Assembly: GCA_024449915.1 (NCBI GenBank)
Contig: JAMZAV010000101.1
Coordinates: 434,001-498,000, forward strand
Reading direction: 5' to 3'
Length of the DNA: 64,000 nucleotides
DNA from: Sweltsa coloradensis
Taxonomy: Eukaryota > Arthropoda > Insecta > Plecoptera > Chloroperlidae
The notes below the pieces were generated by a model that was not told the DNA's origin, did no database searches, and saw only the letters and a list, made by a program, of their open reading frames with translations. Shown in pieces: positions 33,831 through 64,000 of this stretch (position 1 is the first letter of the stretch; every line of letters starts with the position of its first letter). Made by a program: the position numbers and the translations under genes.

Positions 33831-36800
33831 GTATCGGTGTATTGATTTATAATCGCTAATCGTTTATTGTTATTTGTAAAACGGGGCAAGAGAGTGTGTT
33901 CCGGAGTATTCTCACACGCTTAGCAATATTGCAATTTGCAACGCGGGTGCTCGGCACATTATCTTGAACAATACACACATTAAACCACGTGTCTAATTTA
34001 AGTGGGCTTAACAGCTTCTATTATCATTGTCCTACGAGTGGTTTATATGCGTAGTGCGTCGACTAATAGATAACAATAAGAGACCGGATATCTAAGTGAT
34101 GAACCGGGATGAAATCAAGACATAATTCACCGAGGTTGACGACACGAATCGTAAAGCGGTCGTTATGATCTGACTGGAAGGGTCAAGAGGAGTTTCCTGG
34201 TTGGATTGTATGGGAAGGACTTGGAAACGTGTCGCACTGAACCTGCTAGGATGTTGAGTCGGGGTCTATTTAATCACACACATAACAAAAACTTGTAAAA
34301 ATACAGCCAAACCTTACACAATCAAAAGAAATGAGATTTAAAAAAGGGCCAAGCTCATCTACCCTTCCACATTTGCGCATTCTTAATTCATAAACGTACA
34401 GTGTCCAATAACAGCATCCTTGAAAAGCTTGGCAAAATAGAATTTGCAATATTAATTTAAACGTAATAGTTCATCCAAGTTCTTTTTTCTAATTACTTAA
34501 TTTAAACGTAATATCATGCAAATATGCTATTTTTGCGGTAAAAAAAGTCACAATTTTAAATTCAAAATCATAAAAAAAATTACTTGGCCATTGAACTTGT
34601 TTCATTATGAGAACTCCAAAAAGTCAACGGCCACGTAATTTTTTTTATGATTTTGAGTTTAAAATTGACTTTTTTTTTACCACGAAAATGGTTGGCTTGG
34701 CGCTCGTCAACAGGCGAAATGATCTAACTTCTTTTCAATGCGAAACTAGGGAGAAAGAATGAAATGCTTGGCCAAACTTCTATATCTCACAGCATTCACA
34801 GCCAAAGACTTTTGAAGGAGAGCTTTGCTGCCGTTTTTTTTTTTTTAATTTTTGTATTTGGGGGGGGGGGGTTGTATATACTGCTACTATTTAACAAACC
34901 CTGACGAAACCAATATTTGAATAATGAAGAAGTCAACTGGTGAATAAATTATCTTATCATACATATTATAACAGAGTTTATAACGGCTACTCAATGACAA
35001 TACCATAACAGTATTGGAAGATTACACCACCACCACCATCTGTAATCTTTGATACTAATCTTACAATTTATCACCACTATCATGCCACTATGGTAGGAGT
35101 ATGTTCATGGAGAAAAATAAAACAACACAATAACGTATCCTCAAAACATGTTTTATTTTTACTATACATATTAAATAATTTACAAACAGTTCACTATTGG
35201 GCATTCGAGTCTTAAAATAAAAGCAAAACCATCATAAAAGCCATGACAGAATAGCAATCTTAATTACTACAAAACTAGAAAACAAAAGTTCGAAACAGGC
35301 TTGTACCACAGATAACTGTTGGTTTTCCTAAAACATAATGAAATAAATATTTAATTTCAAACTAAATTAATGCAGTAAAAGGTTCCAACCTAAAATTGAG
35401 TAATTACTAATTTGGCATTTACGTAACAGCTCATGTTGCCATCAAAAACAATAATAAATTAAAGGAATTGTAAATTCATCAAGTATTTGGGTATAAAACT
35501 GATTATACACCAAACAAGCTATGCAAAAACATTTTTTTGTATTGTAATGTATGTTAATATTATTTAACAATTAACTCAAACATTAAAAAAATACATTATA
35601 TTTAAGCACTAAAACATAGTTATAACTTTCCTGGGAAGATTTTAGTTGTGGTTCATTAAATTAATGCAAATTTAATTCAGTAATACAAGACTAGCTGTTT
35701 GTGGAACACATTGATGTGCCGTTATCATGCAAAGTCCAGTTTAGAATCAAATAAGAGCCATGGAAGGATATACCATAACTATGTGTTAAGATCTACTGGA
35801 GCTAGGGATTGCATCTATATATATCCACGAGATATGATCGGAAGTTTAAACAGATCTGTGTTGGAACTGGTAATGTTTTCCCGATTCTTTAGAAGCAGCA
35901 TTACACAATATTATTTTATAAGGCAACTTCACTCGCACAGAAAGATTACACATGCACACGTACATGCACGGAAAGAAGCAAATCAAGGGTTGGACATAAA
36001 ATGTATTTACTGTAACAATGCTTGTGTATTGATGTTTTCTAGTGCAAACTCAATGTTAACTTATAAAATATTCAATAATGTTACATGAATAGATTAGTAC
36101 CAATCAGCACACATATGATAACACTAGGAAAACGCCAAAGTCGTTGATATACGAGCGATTGTGTTGTGAGTTATTTGTATTTTGTAGCATATTGAATTTG
36201 ACTTGGTTGATGTTTAATGGCATCTATGCCTTCAACCAAACAAGCACACAATGTTTTTTTTCTAGGATTTTACTTTTATATGTTTGTACTTTTATGATTT
36301 TGTTATCAGTGTTGATAGTTTACTACATTTTGGTAGGGATGTTACTAACATTTTCATTATTTCCACGAGATGGTTCTATAATGAAAATGTTAATCTATTA
36401 ACTTGGGAGTTTTCCAACACTTTTAAGAGTGTTATCTTACTACCTAACTAGATGTTAATTGAGAAATTGTTCAGCCAAGTCATCACAATAACTGTTGAAA
36501 TCCTATGGAGGGCCTAGGGTAGAATTGACCAAGGGTATTTCTCTGCTGATTGTAGATAGTGACCATAATTACAAAACCAAAAAACTGGGACTGGGAGACT
36601 TCTGGTCACCATGGACTTGCACGGGCTGCAAGGGGTTTGAGGCGGAGCCCCAGCCGCAGAAGGTGAACATTTTTTGGGGATATTATAGTATTATCCTCAA
36701 GATAGCCTTTAGAGCAATCTGAGCAGATCTTGACACTCGAGCACAGGAACTGAAAAATATTTTTTTTGTCAAAAAGTGGACATTCTCAATCTAGTAACAA

Positions 36801-38680
36801 ATCCTAGACAAATGGGTGCACAGATAGCATTTTTTTTAGGGATACAGGAACGAAATCTGGGATAATCCCGGTTTTCAGGGCGGATGAGAAGAGAGGCAAA
36901 GGCCGTCGATCTGAGAAACTTCCCCCCCCCCCCCCCTACCGTTTTATATCCTTGCTTACAAATATCCTATAAAGACAGCTACTAGCTAGCTAACTAGCTG
37001 ACATAGTATGCAAAGGAGGCGTTATGAGTAAAGGTTTTAGTCACACTCTCGTTATATTTTATACCTGGGTGTCAAAAAACTGGTACTGATTTATCACTAT
37101 TGTACTGTTTTATCACTGTTTGGATTTGACATAAATATGGCATGACACATGATGATTGATGATACTGATTTGTTTTGTAATATAAAAAAATTGTATGTAG
37201 TCTACTCACTCAATACTAAATACATAGTATAATATTTAAATATCTTCTGATGAATTATGTTAGTGTTGAGTAAACAATACACTAAATATAATGTTTACAC
37301 ATTTAATAATAAATAAATACCATTTAGTAAGATGTATGCATATATCATTGTAGTTCATTTATCAGTACTAAAAACTAAAAATTAAAAAATTGCAAATTGC
37401 AATGTACAGCACTAAATGGTATAAGCAAACCGACAGAAAAATCTGTATAATATTTTCATATCAGATTTTTTATATAGTGATATTTATATAATATTATATC
37501 CATTGTACACCACTTCCCTATGACAGACAAAACACCATAGTTTTTAGTTTTACATTCACAGAGTAGATGGAGGTTGAAAGAAAAAACATTCTACCTCTCC
37601 CTAAATACTTGTATGCCTTACCAAGAATGTGCATCTGTACCTGCTCGATTGTGTAGAAGTTGTATACCCCCTCTCATGAGTGTACCATAAACCACCCAAA
37701 GACCATAATCTATTAGTACAGACACTATTGTATTTTCATTGACCCCCTTCAACCATATCAACTCCACAATGTCCGTTATGAACACAGCGTGACTGAACGT
37801 AGTTCAAGAACTAACTATAGCTATGGAATATAAATACAGTACATAAATATTTGAATAAAGAATTAAAATTAAATAATATAATTTATAAATTAATAAAACC
37901 CAGATTGATCGAAGCAATTCATTGAAGGAAATATATTGGTAGAGTTTGGTTCTGGCTACGATGGAGTTTGGACAGCTACATTAATTTATCTGGTACATAA
38001 TATAAATGTATGCATCCTGATGAGTATGACTGTTTTGAAGCTTTGCAGTTGGCTCTGCCACATGTTAGAGGAAGTACCTAGTACTAACCTTTAAAACTAG
38101 TAGTTACCATACATGGGGCTTAAAATACAATTAATACCCAATTTGCAATTATTAAATCATAAATAAAGAAATGAATAGTAAACTAATGGTAAGTTGTTAA
38201 GTATTCTACTATACTTAAGTTAACAAAATGAGAAAATAAAGTAGGAAGTAATACAAATTATAGAAGTGTATTTGTACTATAAGATTACATACTTCCAGTC
38301 TCAATTAAAACATTGGCTAGACCCCAGGACCACACACACATTGAAGAAACCAACACCTTACAGATCACGATGCCACACACACAACATTCGTATAGATTTT
38401 ATGTTTTGTATGTAGTACTCCAAGAAGTTTGCAAAGTAACCAGTGATAGAAAAAGATACTGGTACTACTACATTGTGTGCTGTTTGTGTTTGAAATACAT
38501 ATATTTTTAATTAACACTGTTCACATCTGATGCATTGCCAATCTTTACATATACAGGTTAAGTACTGTACGTATTGGTATTGATAGCTTTAGTTGCACTT
38601 GTGTACATATTAACCAGCAACATCAAAGTTTAATTGACTCCAAACAGGACATGATCTGCTTGGAAGCACCTATATATATA
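33831..38680. other. Intergenic, no supportable gene
   Basis: Low GC throughout. Notable only for an inverted pair around 34540-34680 (AAATTACTTGGCCATTGA against its complement), poly-G and poly-C runs (34861, 36921) and a Helitron-like end at 36124. ORFs of 129 and 85 codons here show no recognisable domain. Confidence 0.4.
36124..36162 (-). mobile_element. Helitron-like 3' end fragment H
   Basis: CTAGGAAAACGCCAAAGTCG with a following GTTGATATACGAGCG: the terminal 40 bases of the family in minus orientation, decayed. Confidence 0.4.
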
Positions 38681-38689
38681 AGATAAGAA

Positions 38690-38960
38690 TCAATGATAGA
38701 AGTACTTGTAGTCTCTGTGAGAGCAAAGAACAGAATATAGAACATCTGATGAAAATGTTCAAGTCTCAATAACCAAATGGATGCCCTTCCTTGTGGCATG
38801 AACTATGAGGAAAGGAAGGCCGGTCTCTACTGGATAAACAGAAAAAGAATGATGGCCTAGTAAGCCAAAAATGTGGGGATATGAAAATAAGAATTGAAGA
38901 CCTAGTACTACTTATTGGGAAAAACAACACAAAAAACATTACCAGGTAAAACCATTGCTT
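38690..38960 (+). mobile_element. Decayed LINE C-terminal fragment
   Basis: Broken frames read CSLCESKEQNIEHLM and, about 35 codons on, a LYWINRK-like end. Both parallel the fragments at 59700-60060 and 57030-57135. Confidence 0.5.
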
Positions 38961-39593
38961 ACAAACGCATAGTTTGAGTGATAATCAATCAATACAATGC
39001 TATGTTTGGCTTCCAGTAGTTTATAGCCAGGGGCTTGGAAGTTAAAGGGACCCGGGCAAACACAATTCACATACACCTTACGTTTAACAAAAGCAATGGG
39101 TGAAAAGGCTCAGGGCACTTTGTGAGCCAAAACCTGTAGTTGAGATATCATTCATACTACTTTAGGGCAGAAACATAATTTAGCTATAATTACATTAGTA
39201 TTTCACTTAAATCCAATTATGATTCTATAAATTCACTTAACTTGCTGGTTTGAGTATACTAGTTAAAATGTGAATGGGTTTGAGGTGGTTAAATGAGTAC
39301 TATGCACAATGTGAATATATATTTCCTTCTTGCACTTCTTGATTTTCCACCATCAATTCGTCTACCCTTGGGCATATTGGCAGACTTTTGGGAGACCCAA
39401 GCTCAACATGAAGATGTCAGGAATTTTATTTTATTGTAAACAAAACCACTGTCAAGTCTTTTTAAGATTCGAATCATGTCTGGTATTGGCTCCTGCTAGC
39501 TCAAAATCAATATTCAGTACATTGTACTTTTCATTGTAACTATAATATGTACTATCAATTTTTAAATTGAAAATTTCTATTCACTAGGAAAAC

Positions 39594-40346
39594 GCTAAAG
39601 TCCCGCCGCGTTGATGGATGAGCTTTTTTTGTAAGTTTTTTGTTTGCGTTTTTTGCGTTTGTTTGCACTTTTCCTTTGCAAGTGCTTTTTGAATGCATTG
39701 TAGGTGATTGTTGTCAAGTTTCTATTGTTACTTGTTAATTGTTATTATAAACCTCAAAAAACTCATATTAAAACCTTTATTTCTATGGATTCTGGCTAAC
39801 TTTTTCTTTCAAATGGTACTACATCATCATAACCTTAATGTCCATGTGAAATCTGAACGTTGTAGCCCCACCCGTTTGGTCGGAATCGTCCCAAATGTGA
39901 CGAAAATATCGCACTAAAAATTGAAAAATTATATTAAAACCTTTATTTCTATGGATTCTGGCAAACTTTTTCAACTTTTTCTTTCAAAAGGTACTACATC
40001 ACCATAACCTTAATGTCCATGTATAATATGAACGTTGTAGCCCTACCCGTTTGGTCAGAATCGGACCAAATGTCACGAAAATATTGCACTAAAAACCGAA
40101 AAAAACCCGGTAAAAGTACGATATTCATGAGAAATATTTCTTCGATTGTACCCAAAAACAATACACCTCTAAGTTCAGAGATTTCGAAGGTCCCCTCAAA
40201 TTTTCATCAAGATCGCATATGCCGTTTTCCCAGTAGAGAGCAAACAAACAGACAAAAAAACAAACAAAAAACAAACAAACAAAAAAACACCCGAGCTAAA
40301 TTTTTTGGGGGTCAGTGAAATTGAAGTCTTCGCTTCGCTCATCCAA
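39594..40346 (-). mobile_element. Helitron-like element, copy G (full length, 753 bp)
   Basis: Minus orientation: TTGGATGAGCGAAGCGAAGA at 40346, CTAG at 39597-39594, next base T. The hairpin AACGC/GCGTT and subterminal GGATGAGC/GCTCATCC are all present. It has the same internal duplicated block as copy C (CCCACCCGTTTGGTC on the plus strand, twice). Confidence 0.75.
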
Positions 40347-41872
40347 TTAACTCTTTCAGGCACGGTCATTCCCGATGTTGACCACCAATTAGCTGATTTT
40401 GTGTACTTTAATGCATAGTGGTTAGCAACAACAACCACATTCCTTTCTATGGAAAGTACAGACCTTCCTTGATTCTACAGTTTTAGCACCAAAACTAATG
40501 CAGTGCCCGAGAGATTTTCTAGACAATACAAAATATTTAATTTAAGTGTAAAAAATGATAAAATTGGTCAGTTTTGTAAATGTACCGAAACTTTGGTTAA
40601 TTCACAGAAAACAAGAGTTGAGACAAAAATTGAAAATTTTCACTGAAAAATTTGTCACTGTTAATTTGGAATTTACAACCATTTCCAAAATTTTTACCAA
40701 AATTGAAAAAAAAGTATTGACATTTTAAAAAAAAAACAGGAATTTTATCAAATGATTAATCTTGGGAAAAAATGAACTATAAAAAGTTGTGCAACATAGT
40801 TATTCTAATTTTATCCACAATTATATTTTGATTAAAGTAGTATTTTGGTGTGCGGATGTTAATACCATAAAATATGTTTTGATTTCATAGATTATTCCGT
40901 ATTCGTAACATTTACATTTCTGAAATATTATTAAACATTTTATTAAGACTTTTTGAAGTAGGGGTGTACAAACAATATTGTAGTTTGGCTGATAAATACA
41001 CATTTGTGAATGTGTGGTGTGGTTGGTTCTGACCAGTATAGGCCTGCCCCCACCCCCTTAAGTCCTTTTAGTATTCAATGAAATAACTTTTGATTTTGAT
41101 GCACTCTTAAATCAAATAAACTAAAAGTATAATTTGAGGGTCTTTGTTAGGTTTTAGATGTCTCCGATCATAGTTTTTGCTTATTTATTAATGCTTAACT
41201 TTTCAATGCTGGTTTTGAACGGAGCACCCATACCCCAGTGCATGGTTATTTGAGCAAAAAGCCAATTTCTCACTTTCATTTGATAGTAATTTAACTTATC
41301 AAAATGTTTCCTCATCTTGAATGAGTAGATTCATTGCACTATACACCATGTTTAGATTATCTTGCTTTTATACTGTCAAAACTTTATTTACATGTGACAA
41401 TTGCCCTAGCTTAGGCTACGTAAGTGTGAGCTGGTTTTCGTCACCTAGGCCTACTGGCAACGTCCTCTACTCTCTTTATTCACCTTACTTCAAGTATATG
41501 ATTGCTAACAAATCGAATATGGATCATAAACTCTTCATTACAACCATTTTGCCTAATAACTGTGTCATTTCATTATCCTAACTTTTTCCAGACGCCATTA
41601 TTATCTTCACTTGTTGTTTCTGTCAATTTGCACTAATAAAATAACTGACAGAGCCATCTGTGGTCAAACTACCAAACTAGAAGATGGTTGAACAGCTTGC
41701 ACATAGAGTGCAGCACCGTTGAAAAATCGACTTTTGACAATCGATTATACCTTTCAGCAGCAACAAGCGCGCGCGTTTCGAAACAACCTCAGCTCGAGTA
41801 TACTCGACGGCCGCACTGGGGAAACAAGATGGCGGCATCGAGTATACTCGATGGCCGCAGCGAAAAGGTTAA
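40347..41872. mobile_element. Possible piggyBac-like non-autonomous element bounded by TTAA
   Basis: TTAACTCTTTCAGGCACGGT on the left and, reversed on the right, TTAACCTTTTCGCTGCGGCC. TTAA at both ends and roughly similar ends suggest a piggyBac-type MITE. Near the right end two TCGAGTATACTCGA palindromes each precede (G/T)GGCCGC-like sequence. No transposase. Moderate to low confidence. Confidence 0.4.
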
Positions 41873-43724
41873 TCTATTAGTCATTACTTCATTTATACTA
41901 AAAATGCTACTTTTTGCTCATTTATACCAAAAATGTTAATTTTTTATGTAGGCCTAACTTAAGAAACTTTTTAACTTTTTGGCTGTGAAACTAAACTTGT
42001 AATGGTGAAATATGTTTGTAGTATTAGCAATATTACTAGAAGTTTATGCCAATTGAAGTGGTCCTCCCACAGCCACAGGACAAACTAGTACTAAATTACT
42101 ATTTGTTTTGTGTGAGTGTTGTGCGCTATGATATTATTATATGACTTGATAACTACATATAATATAGTATGTCCAGTACATTATTATAAATAACCACAGT
42201 GGCACAGTGCAGCCTAATAACTTTACTGCCCTAGCTAATGACAGATTTGTGCCATCATCTATTGTTTCTTGCAGGTATGCAGATTGGTGATTTTGTCATT
42301 CCAAGTAACTGTATGGGATCAAAAAGAAAAATAGAATACTAGTACATACAAATCACAAAGATGTGATTACGGATTATTAGATTGCCGATACTAGTGATAG
42401 ATAGGGAGCCAGTAGTTAATTTCTTAATTATCAAAGGCCTGGGAAGCAGAGCTTGATTTCCATAGATGTGCATAGGTCTATCCGTATATAATACTGCCTT
42501 ATGGGTCGTGTATTCATGGTTTTTAGTTCAACTCGAAAACATATCACAAAATGTATCAACGTTGATAACATCTGTAATGAAGATGAGAATGGTATTGACA
42601 ATTGAGCAGTTAGTAACTGATTGTAGTATATTTTGGTTATAATAGAATTATACTTTGCCTTTACTTTAACCGAGACCGCGAGGCGTGACAACATGCAGTT
42701 TGGATAACAACACCTACCCTAACTGGGTTCCAGTCTTTGAGAAAACATTGCCCTTACCATTACGTATGTCCGGTAATAACAACCTTTCCAATAACTGGAT
42801 AACTGACTGATAGTGATAATTGCTCGTTATCTTTTGTACCCACTCGCTCATCCACACCAATAACCAAACATCAATAAAACAAGTCTGCCAGTTCTGCAAA
42901 GTACTTTTTCCTTCCATCCCTAGATGTAAAATGCAAGACTCTTGAGAGTGTAAAACCCAAGTTAGTGATTAAAACAGATTTCATAGCCTGCAGCAATCTC
43001 AACTCAGAATGAAATGGGCCATAGTATTTAACGTCATCGTTTAAAGAAGGTAATCATTTAATTGTAAGGAAAACCACTGGCTTAACGTTTACAGTTTTCT
43101 TCTGAAATAAAGGCTATCATTACTCTACTAGTACCGTTATCTGTGCTAGTACAATTGAATGAATGGCATTATAGCCAATTATATCTCGATAGCACACAGT
43201 CACGACAATACAGTTGGTATGAACATAATCCATGGAGTAACCCTCTACACAGGGCAGACATATTCACAATCATGTAAGAGATAATGCAAATCAAGCATGG
43301 AAGTAGTCGACAATTTGATAGTTTGTACTTCATTGCTTTGGTCAACCAAATATGAATGGAATGCCAATATGGCAAGTACTAAAAATATAGTAGGTACAGT
43401 TAAACTAGAACACTGTTTAAAATGTACACTAATTACCATGTTGCATTTTACTTTATAAAAAGGGAAAGATGGAAGATTGTCAATAAACTTTGTAGTAATT
43501 CAATTTTCAAATGTGAATTTTGTCGTCTCGACACTTTTCTCATTGATGAACATGTGGACGTTATACAACAGCTACATCTTCATTATGGCCAGCCGCAAAA
43601 TAATAAATCGTCAAGCCAATGGTAACCTGCCTACTATTGTAATAAAGAAAAACCCTGTTTTTATTGTCGAGTTCAAATACGAAATCTATGCAGTAAAGAA
43701 CTCATACACAGTTGCAAGTTTTCA
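41873..43724. other. Intergenic, 3' of CLPX
   Basis: No exon recognised. Confidence 0.4.
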
Positions 43725-43730
43725 TTTATT
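43725..43730 (-). terminator. Candidate polyadenylation signal of CLPX
   Basis: AATAAA on the minus strand about 190 bases past the CLPX stop. Another lies near 43660. Confidence 0.4.
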
Positions 43731-43919
43731 TCCAAAGTTGTATACGAGAACAACTTCGCTGGCCGATCACACTGGCACGCTTTCAATTCACCACGCTATT
43801 AAAAGCCGACCGCCTGTCTTACTCGTGTTTCCGATCGCTAGAAACAAGGACGTAGTTGGCGTGGAGCCTGCCACAGGTCGAGTGGAGTACCGGCGTCTCA
43901 GCCGAGCCTACTCAAGGTT

Positions 43920-61684
<17,765 letters not shown>

Positions 61685-62086
61685 CTGAACAGATAAAATC
61701 ATTTTTAATATCATTCACAAAATGAAGTAAAGATGTGCCATAAATGAATGAGGTGGGCATTAAACTTTATAATCCTGAACATAATTACTGTATGGGACAG
61801 TGCTGCCTATACCGAGGCAGTTTATTTTATTTTATTGAATTTTACCTGCCCATAGGGCAGGAAGGCTAATGCAGGGCAAGTGTGGCCCTCTGTAGCCTGA
61901 CACAGTGATTACAGAGTTACAAGTTTAACATTACATGAAAGACAACAAGAGAACTTGACATTAATAAAGTTAGACAAATTGAAAGGCAAAAGGCGGATAA
62001 GAGTACTTGAAGCGGGGTAGAGGTCTGAACGCTCAAGGACGACCAAGGCAGTGGTTTTGTAGTAGCGTAGTGCAACAGTGTCTAAG

Positions 62087-62262
62087 ATTACAAAATCACT
62101 CACTGAACTATAACCCGGGTTACTTACTTAAAAGTGTTTCGATATTTCGGAGACCCCGTCTCCTTCTTTTGGTAACCTCCATGCCCGACGGAGTCTCCGA
62201 AATATCGAAACATTTTTAAGTAAGTAGAACCCAGGTTATAGTTCAGTGAGTGATTTTGTAAT
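62087..62262. repeat. 176-bp palindrome
   Basis: Arms of about 67-70 bp (ATTACAAAATCACTCACTGA ... TTTCGATATTTCGGAGAC) are inverted around a loop of about 38 bases that itself contains CCGTCTCC/GGAGTC-like words. Transcripts would fold into a long hairpin. Confidence 0.8.
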
Positions 62263-63329
62263 AATAGTTTCCGGGTTAATGAGTTGTTGTCATATTTTTA
62301 AAGTGTATAAGAAGAATAAGATGATGTGGCTGATCATCTGTAGGCCTATAGTGTATGTACACAACCACTTGATTCAGATTACAGTAAATTTCACAGTCAC
62401 AAATACATTCTGTTCAAATGCCCATATATACTAGTCAACATGTAGACATGCTTCTCGTTCTCTTTTTCTTTATGCCGTTAGGCATTGAATTAAAATTTCT
62501 GGAAATATAGCATCACTACATAGGAGTTTCTTAAAGGTACACTGAAGTAAAGTTTTATTGCTTATTTGTTAGAAGACCCTAATTTGAATAACAACACAGA
62601 AAATGCAAAGTCAATCGGACCGGTAGTTTTTTGTACAGGAAGCTTCAAACTAGGGTCGGCGGCGGCTCGCAATTTTATGACGTCAGAGAAACCCAGCCCC
62701 TCTCAGCGAGCCAGCGGGTGGCACTGTTGAAGCTAGGGGGTGCGACTGAGAGAGGTCAGTTGACACAAAGACTTTAAAGTTTAAAGACGCATTTGATGTC
62801 ATGGTCGTATAATAGTTGTGCGTTACAGACGTAACTTGTTATATAGTGCATCAATCAGTTCATTTAATTAAAGTTATGAGTGGGTTGATTTCGCAGGTGT
62901 GAGTAAAGAATATTTATTGCGAAACTGTGTCAGTTTTAAACCGCCGTGTGATAATAATTATTAGTATGAGTTTTAGCTATAAGCTATTTGAGCTATTCAT
63001 AGAAACCAGTCGAAAACGCGTCTTGCGTCTAAATTTAAATAGGCCGTACTAAGTTTTTCCAATTGTACTTGTCTTGTTGATAACATAGAGTAATAATTTG
63101 TTTGGTTCTCCTATAGGCCCAAGCCCCTAATCGTACCCTCTGAACATTTATATTTAGTTTTAGTATGGCAATTATGTAGTGCCTATGTTATCTAATAATT
63201 TTACAATAATGATGAATAACCAAACAAATAATTGTTATGGTATTGTTATTTTAAACAAGAGTATTCATCCATAAGGAAACGCACTATAATACAATATTTA
63301 GCATTGTCACACTGGCGACTTTCCTCCTT

Positions 63330-63520
63330 ATCGGCCAACTAATGCCCCACTAGGTTGGAAGCCATATTGTCACACTGGACAGTTTTAAAGCCCCTAGTTG
63401 GACGCCATATTGTCGCATTCGGCAGTTTTTTTTATAAAACCCCTAGTTGGACATTAGATTGTCTCCTTCAAGACAATCCTCCTTTTCCACCTTACTTCCC
63501 TTAATTGTTGGGCGCCATAT
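63330..63520 (+). repeat. Imperfect tandem repeats with GTTGGACGCCATATTGTC
   Basis: Four diverged occurrences at about 63353, 63396, 63444 and 63507, each preceded by CCCCTA(G)- or CCTTAAT-like words. Period 43-63 bp. Confidence 0.55.
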
Positions 63521-64000
63521 TGACTAACAATAATGCTAATTCTAATTCACTAATTGGAGGAACCAATTAGTACAAGTTGGTCCGGTAGCTGGATCCCTAA
63601 TTCTGCAATACAATTTCTATTATAACAAATGATGAATTGCAGACGATTTGTCTGACTTCGGAGGCGCCGACTGGATGTCTGGTGCCGTGTCTCGTTCAAC
63701 TGCAGCTGGTACAGACCCTCCCAAAACACTATTGGTCTAGTGACAGGATAATAGGTCATGCACAATCTACAGAGGTTGTAAAACGTGTAGTGGTTACAAT
63801 TCCTGATATATTGTTACGGTTGATAAATGGTGATACAAATTATATAACCCCTACCTAGTCGGATCCTTCTATTACATATGCTGTGGCTGAGCCCAAGTTT
63901 ACAGTGGCCTGATGGACCTTGAATCTACTAAATTGCTATTATAAATACTGTGGTGTTTGTACTCATCTGTCTCCTTTTTGTTGTGACGTTCGAAGATGAT

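Larger units (their letters stand above)
61685..64000. other. Upstream of CLPX exon 2; start exon expected here or beyond
   Basis: The CLPX start exon must end in phase 1 on the minus strand. I found no convincing one; an ATG at about 62799 opens only 39 codons without a mitochondrial character. The stretch contains a palindrome (62087-62262), a GC-rich segment with TGACGTCA (62678-62685) and short repeats at 63330-63520. Confidence 0.4.

Noticed and set aside
35699..36088. 129-codon plus-strand ORF
   Set aside because: No domain, low-complexity composition, no splice or start context.
62682..62799. Candidate CLPX first exon starting MTSNASLNFKVF
   Set aside because: No suitable phase 1 donor was identified, no arginine-rich presequence, and the region lies beside repeat-like DNA.

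Overview
The window is nuclear DNA of an AT-rich, intron-rich, repeat-laden animal, almost certainly an arthropod. Three spliced genes can be assembled exon by exon, all on the minus strand. The arthropod call rests mainly on a gene for a chemosensory protein (CSP/OS-D family, known only from arthropods) with the diagnostic four-cysteine spacing and intron phase. Species cannot be fixed from the sequence; an insect with a large genome is my best guess.

Layout, left to right. (1) 2021-8665: the first four coding exons of VWA8, a mitochondrial AAA+ ATPase, with a mitochondrial targeting sequence in exon 1. The gene runs off the left edge. Its third intron (2516-6985) is filled with transposon remains. 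(2) 9402-11799: a nest of a Helitron-like element family. (3) 13430-22573: a CSP gene of three exons, with introns of about 4.5 and 4.3 kb. (4) 22.6-43.7 kb: no supportable protein gene. This stretch holds several tRNA-derived SINE-like copies, a 1.65-kb TIR-bounded element, microsatellites, a three-copy GACGAC-rich repeat and a second full Helitron-like copy. (5) 43920-61684: ten coding exons (579 complete codons) of mitochondrial CLPX, the ClpXP unfoldase, complete from before the zinc-binding domain to the stop. The short first exon with the start codon was not found. Introns hold LINE ends, two hAT-like elements with perfect target duplications, and a 2.8-kb inverted repeat with arms of about 1 kb. 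(6) 61.7-64 kb: probable upstream region of CLPX, with a long palindrome and small repeats.

Functionally, VWA8 and CLPX are both AAA+ ATPases of mitochondria; CLPX unfolds substrates for the ClpP protease. The CSP is a small secreted helical carrier protein and is unrelated.

Most notable are the mobile elements: (a) a non-autonomous, Helitron-like family ending in CTAG, with GGATGAGC subterminal inverted repeats and a nested insertion that shows an uninterrupted site; (b) tRNA-like cassettes with different tRNA bodies inside the same inverted flanks; (c) the 2.8-kb inverted repeat; (d) a GC-AG intron in CLPX.
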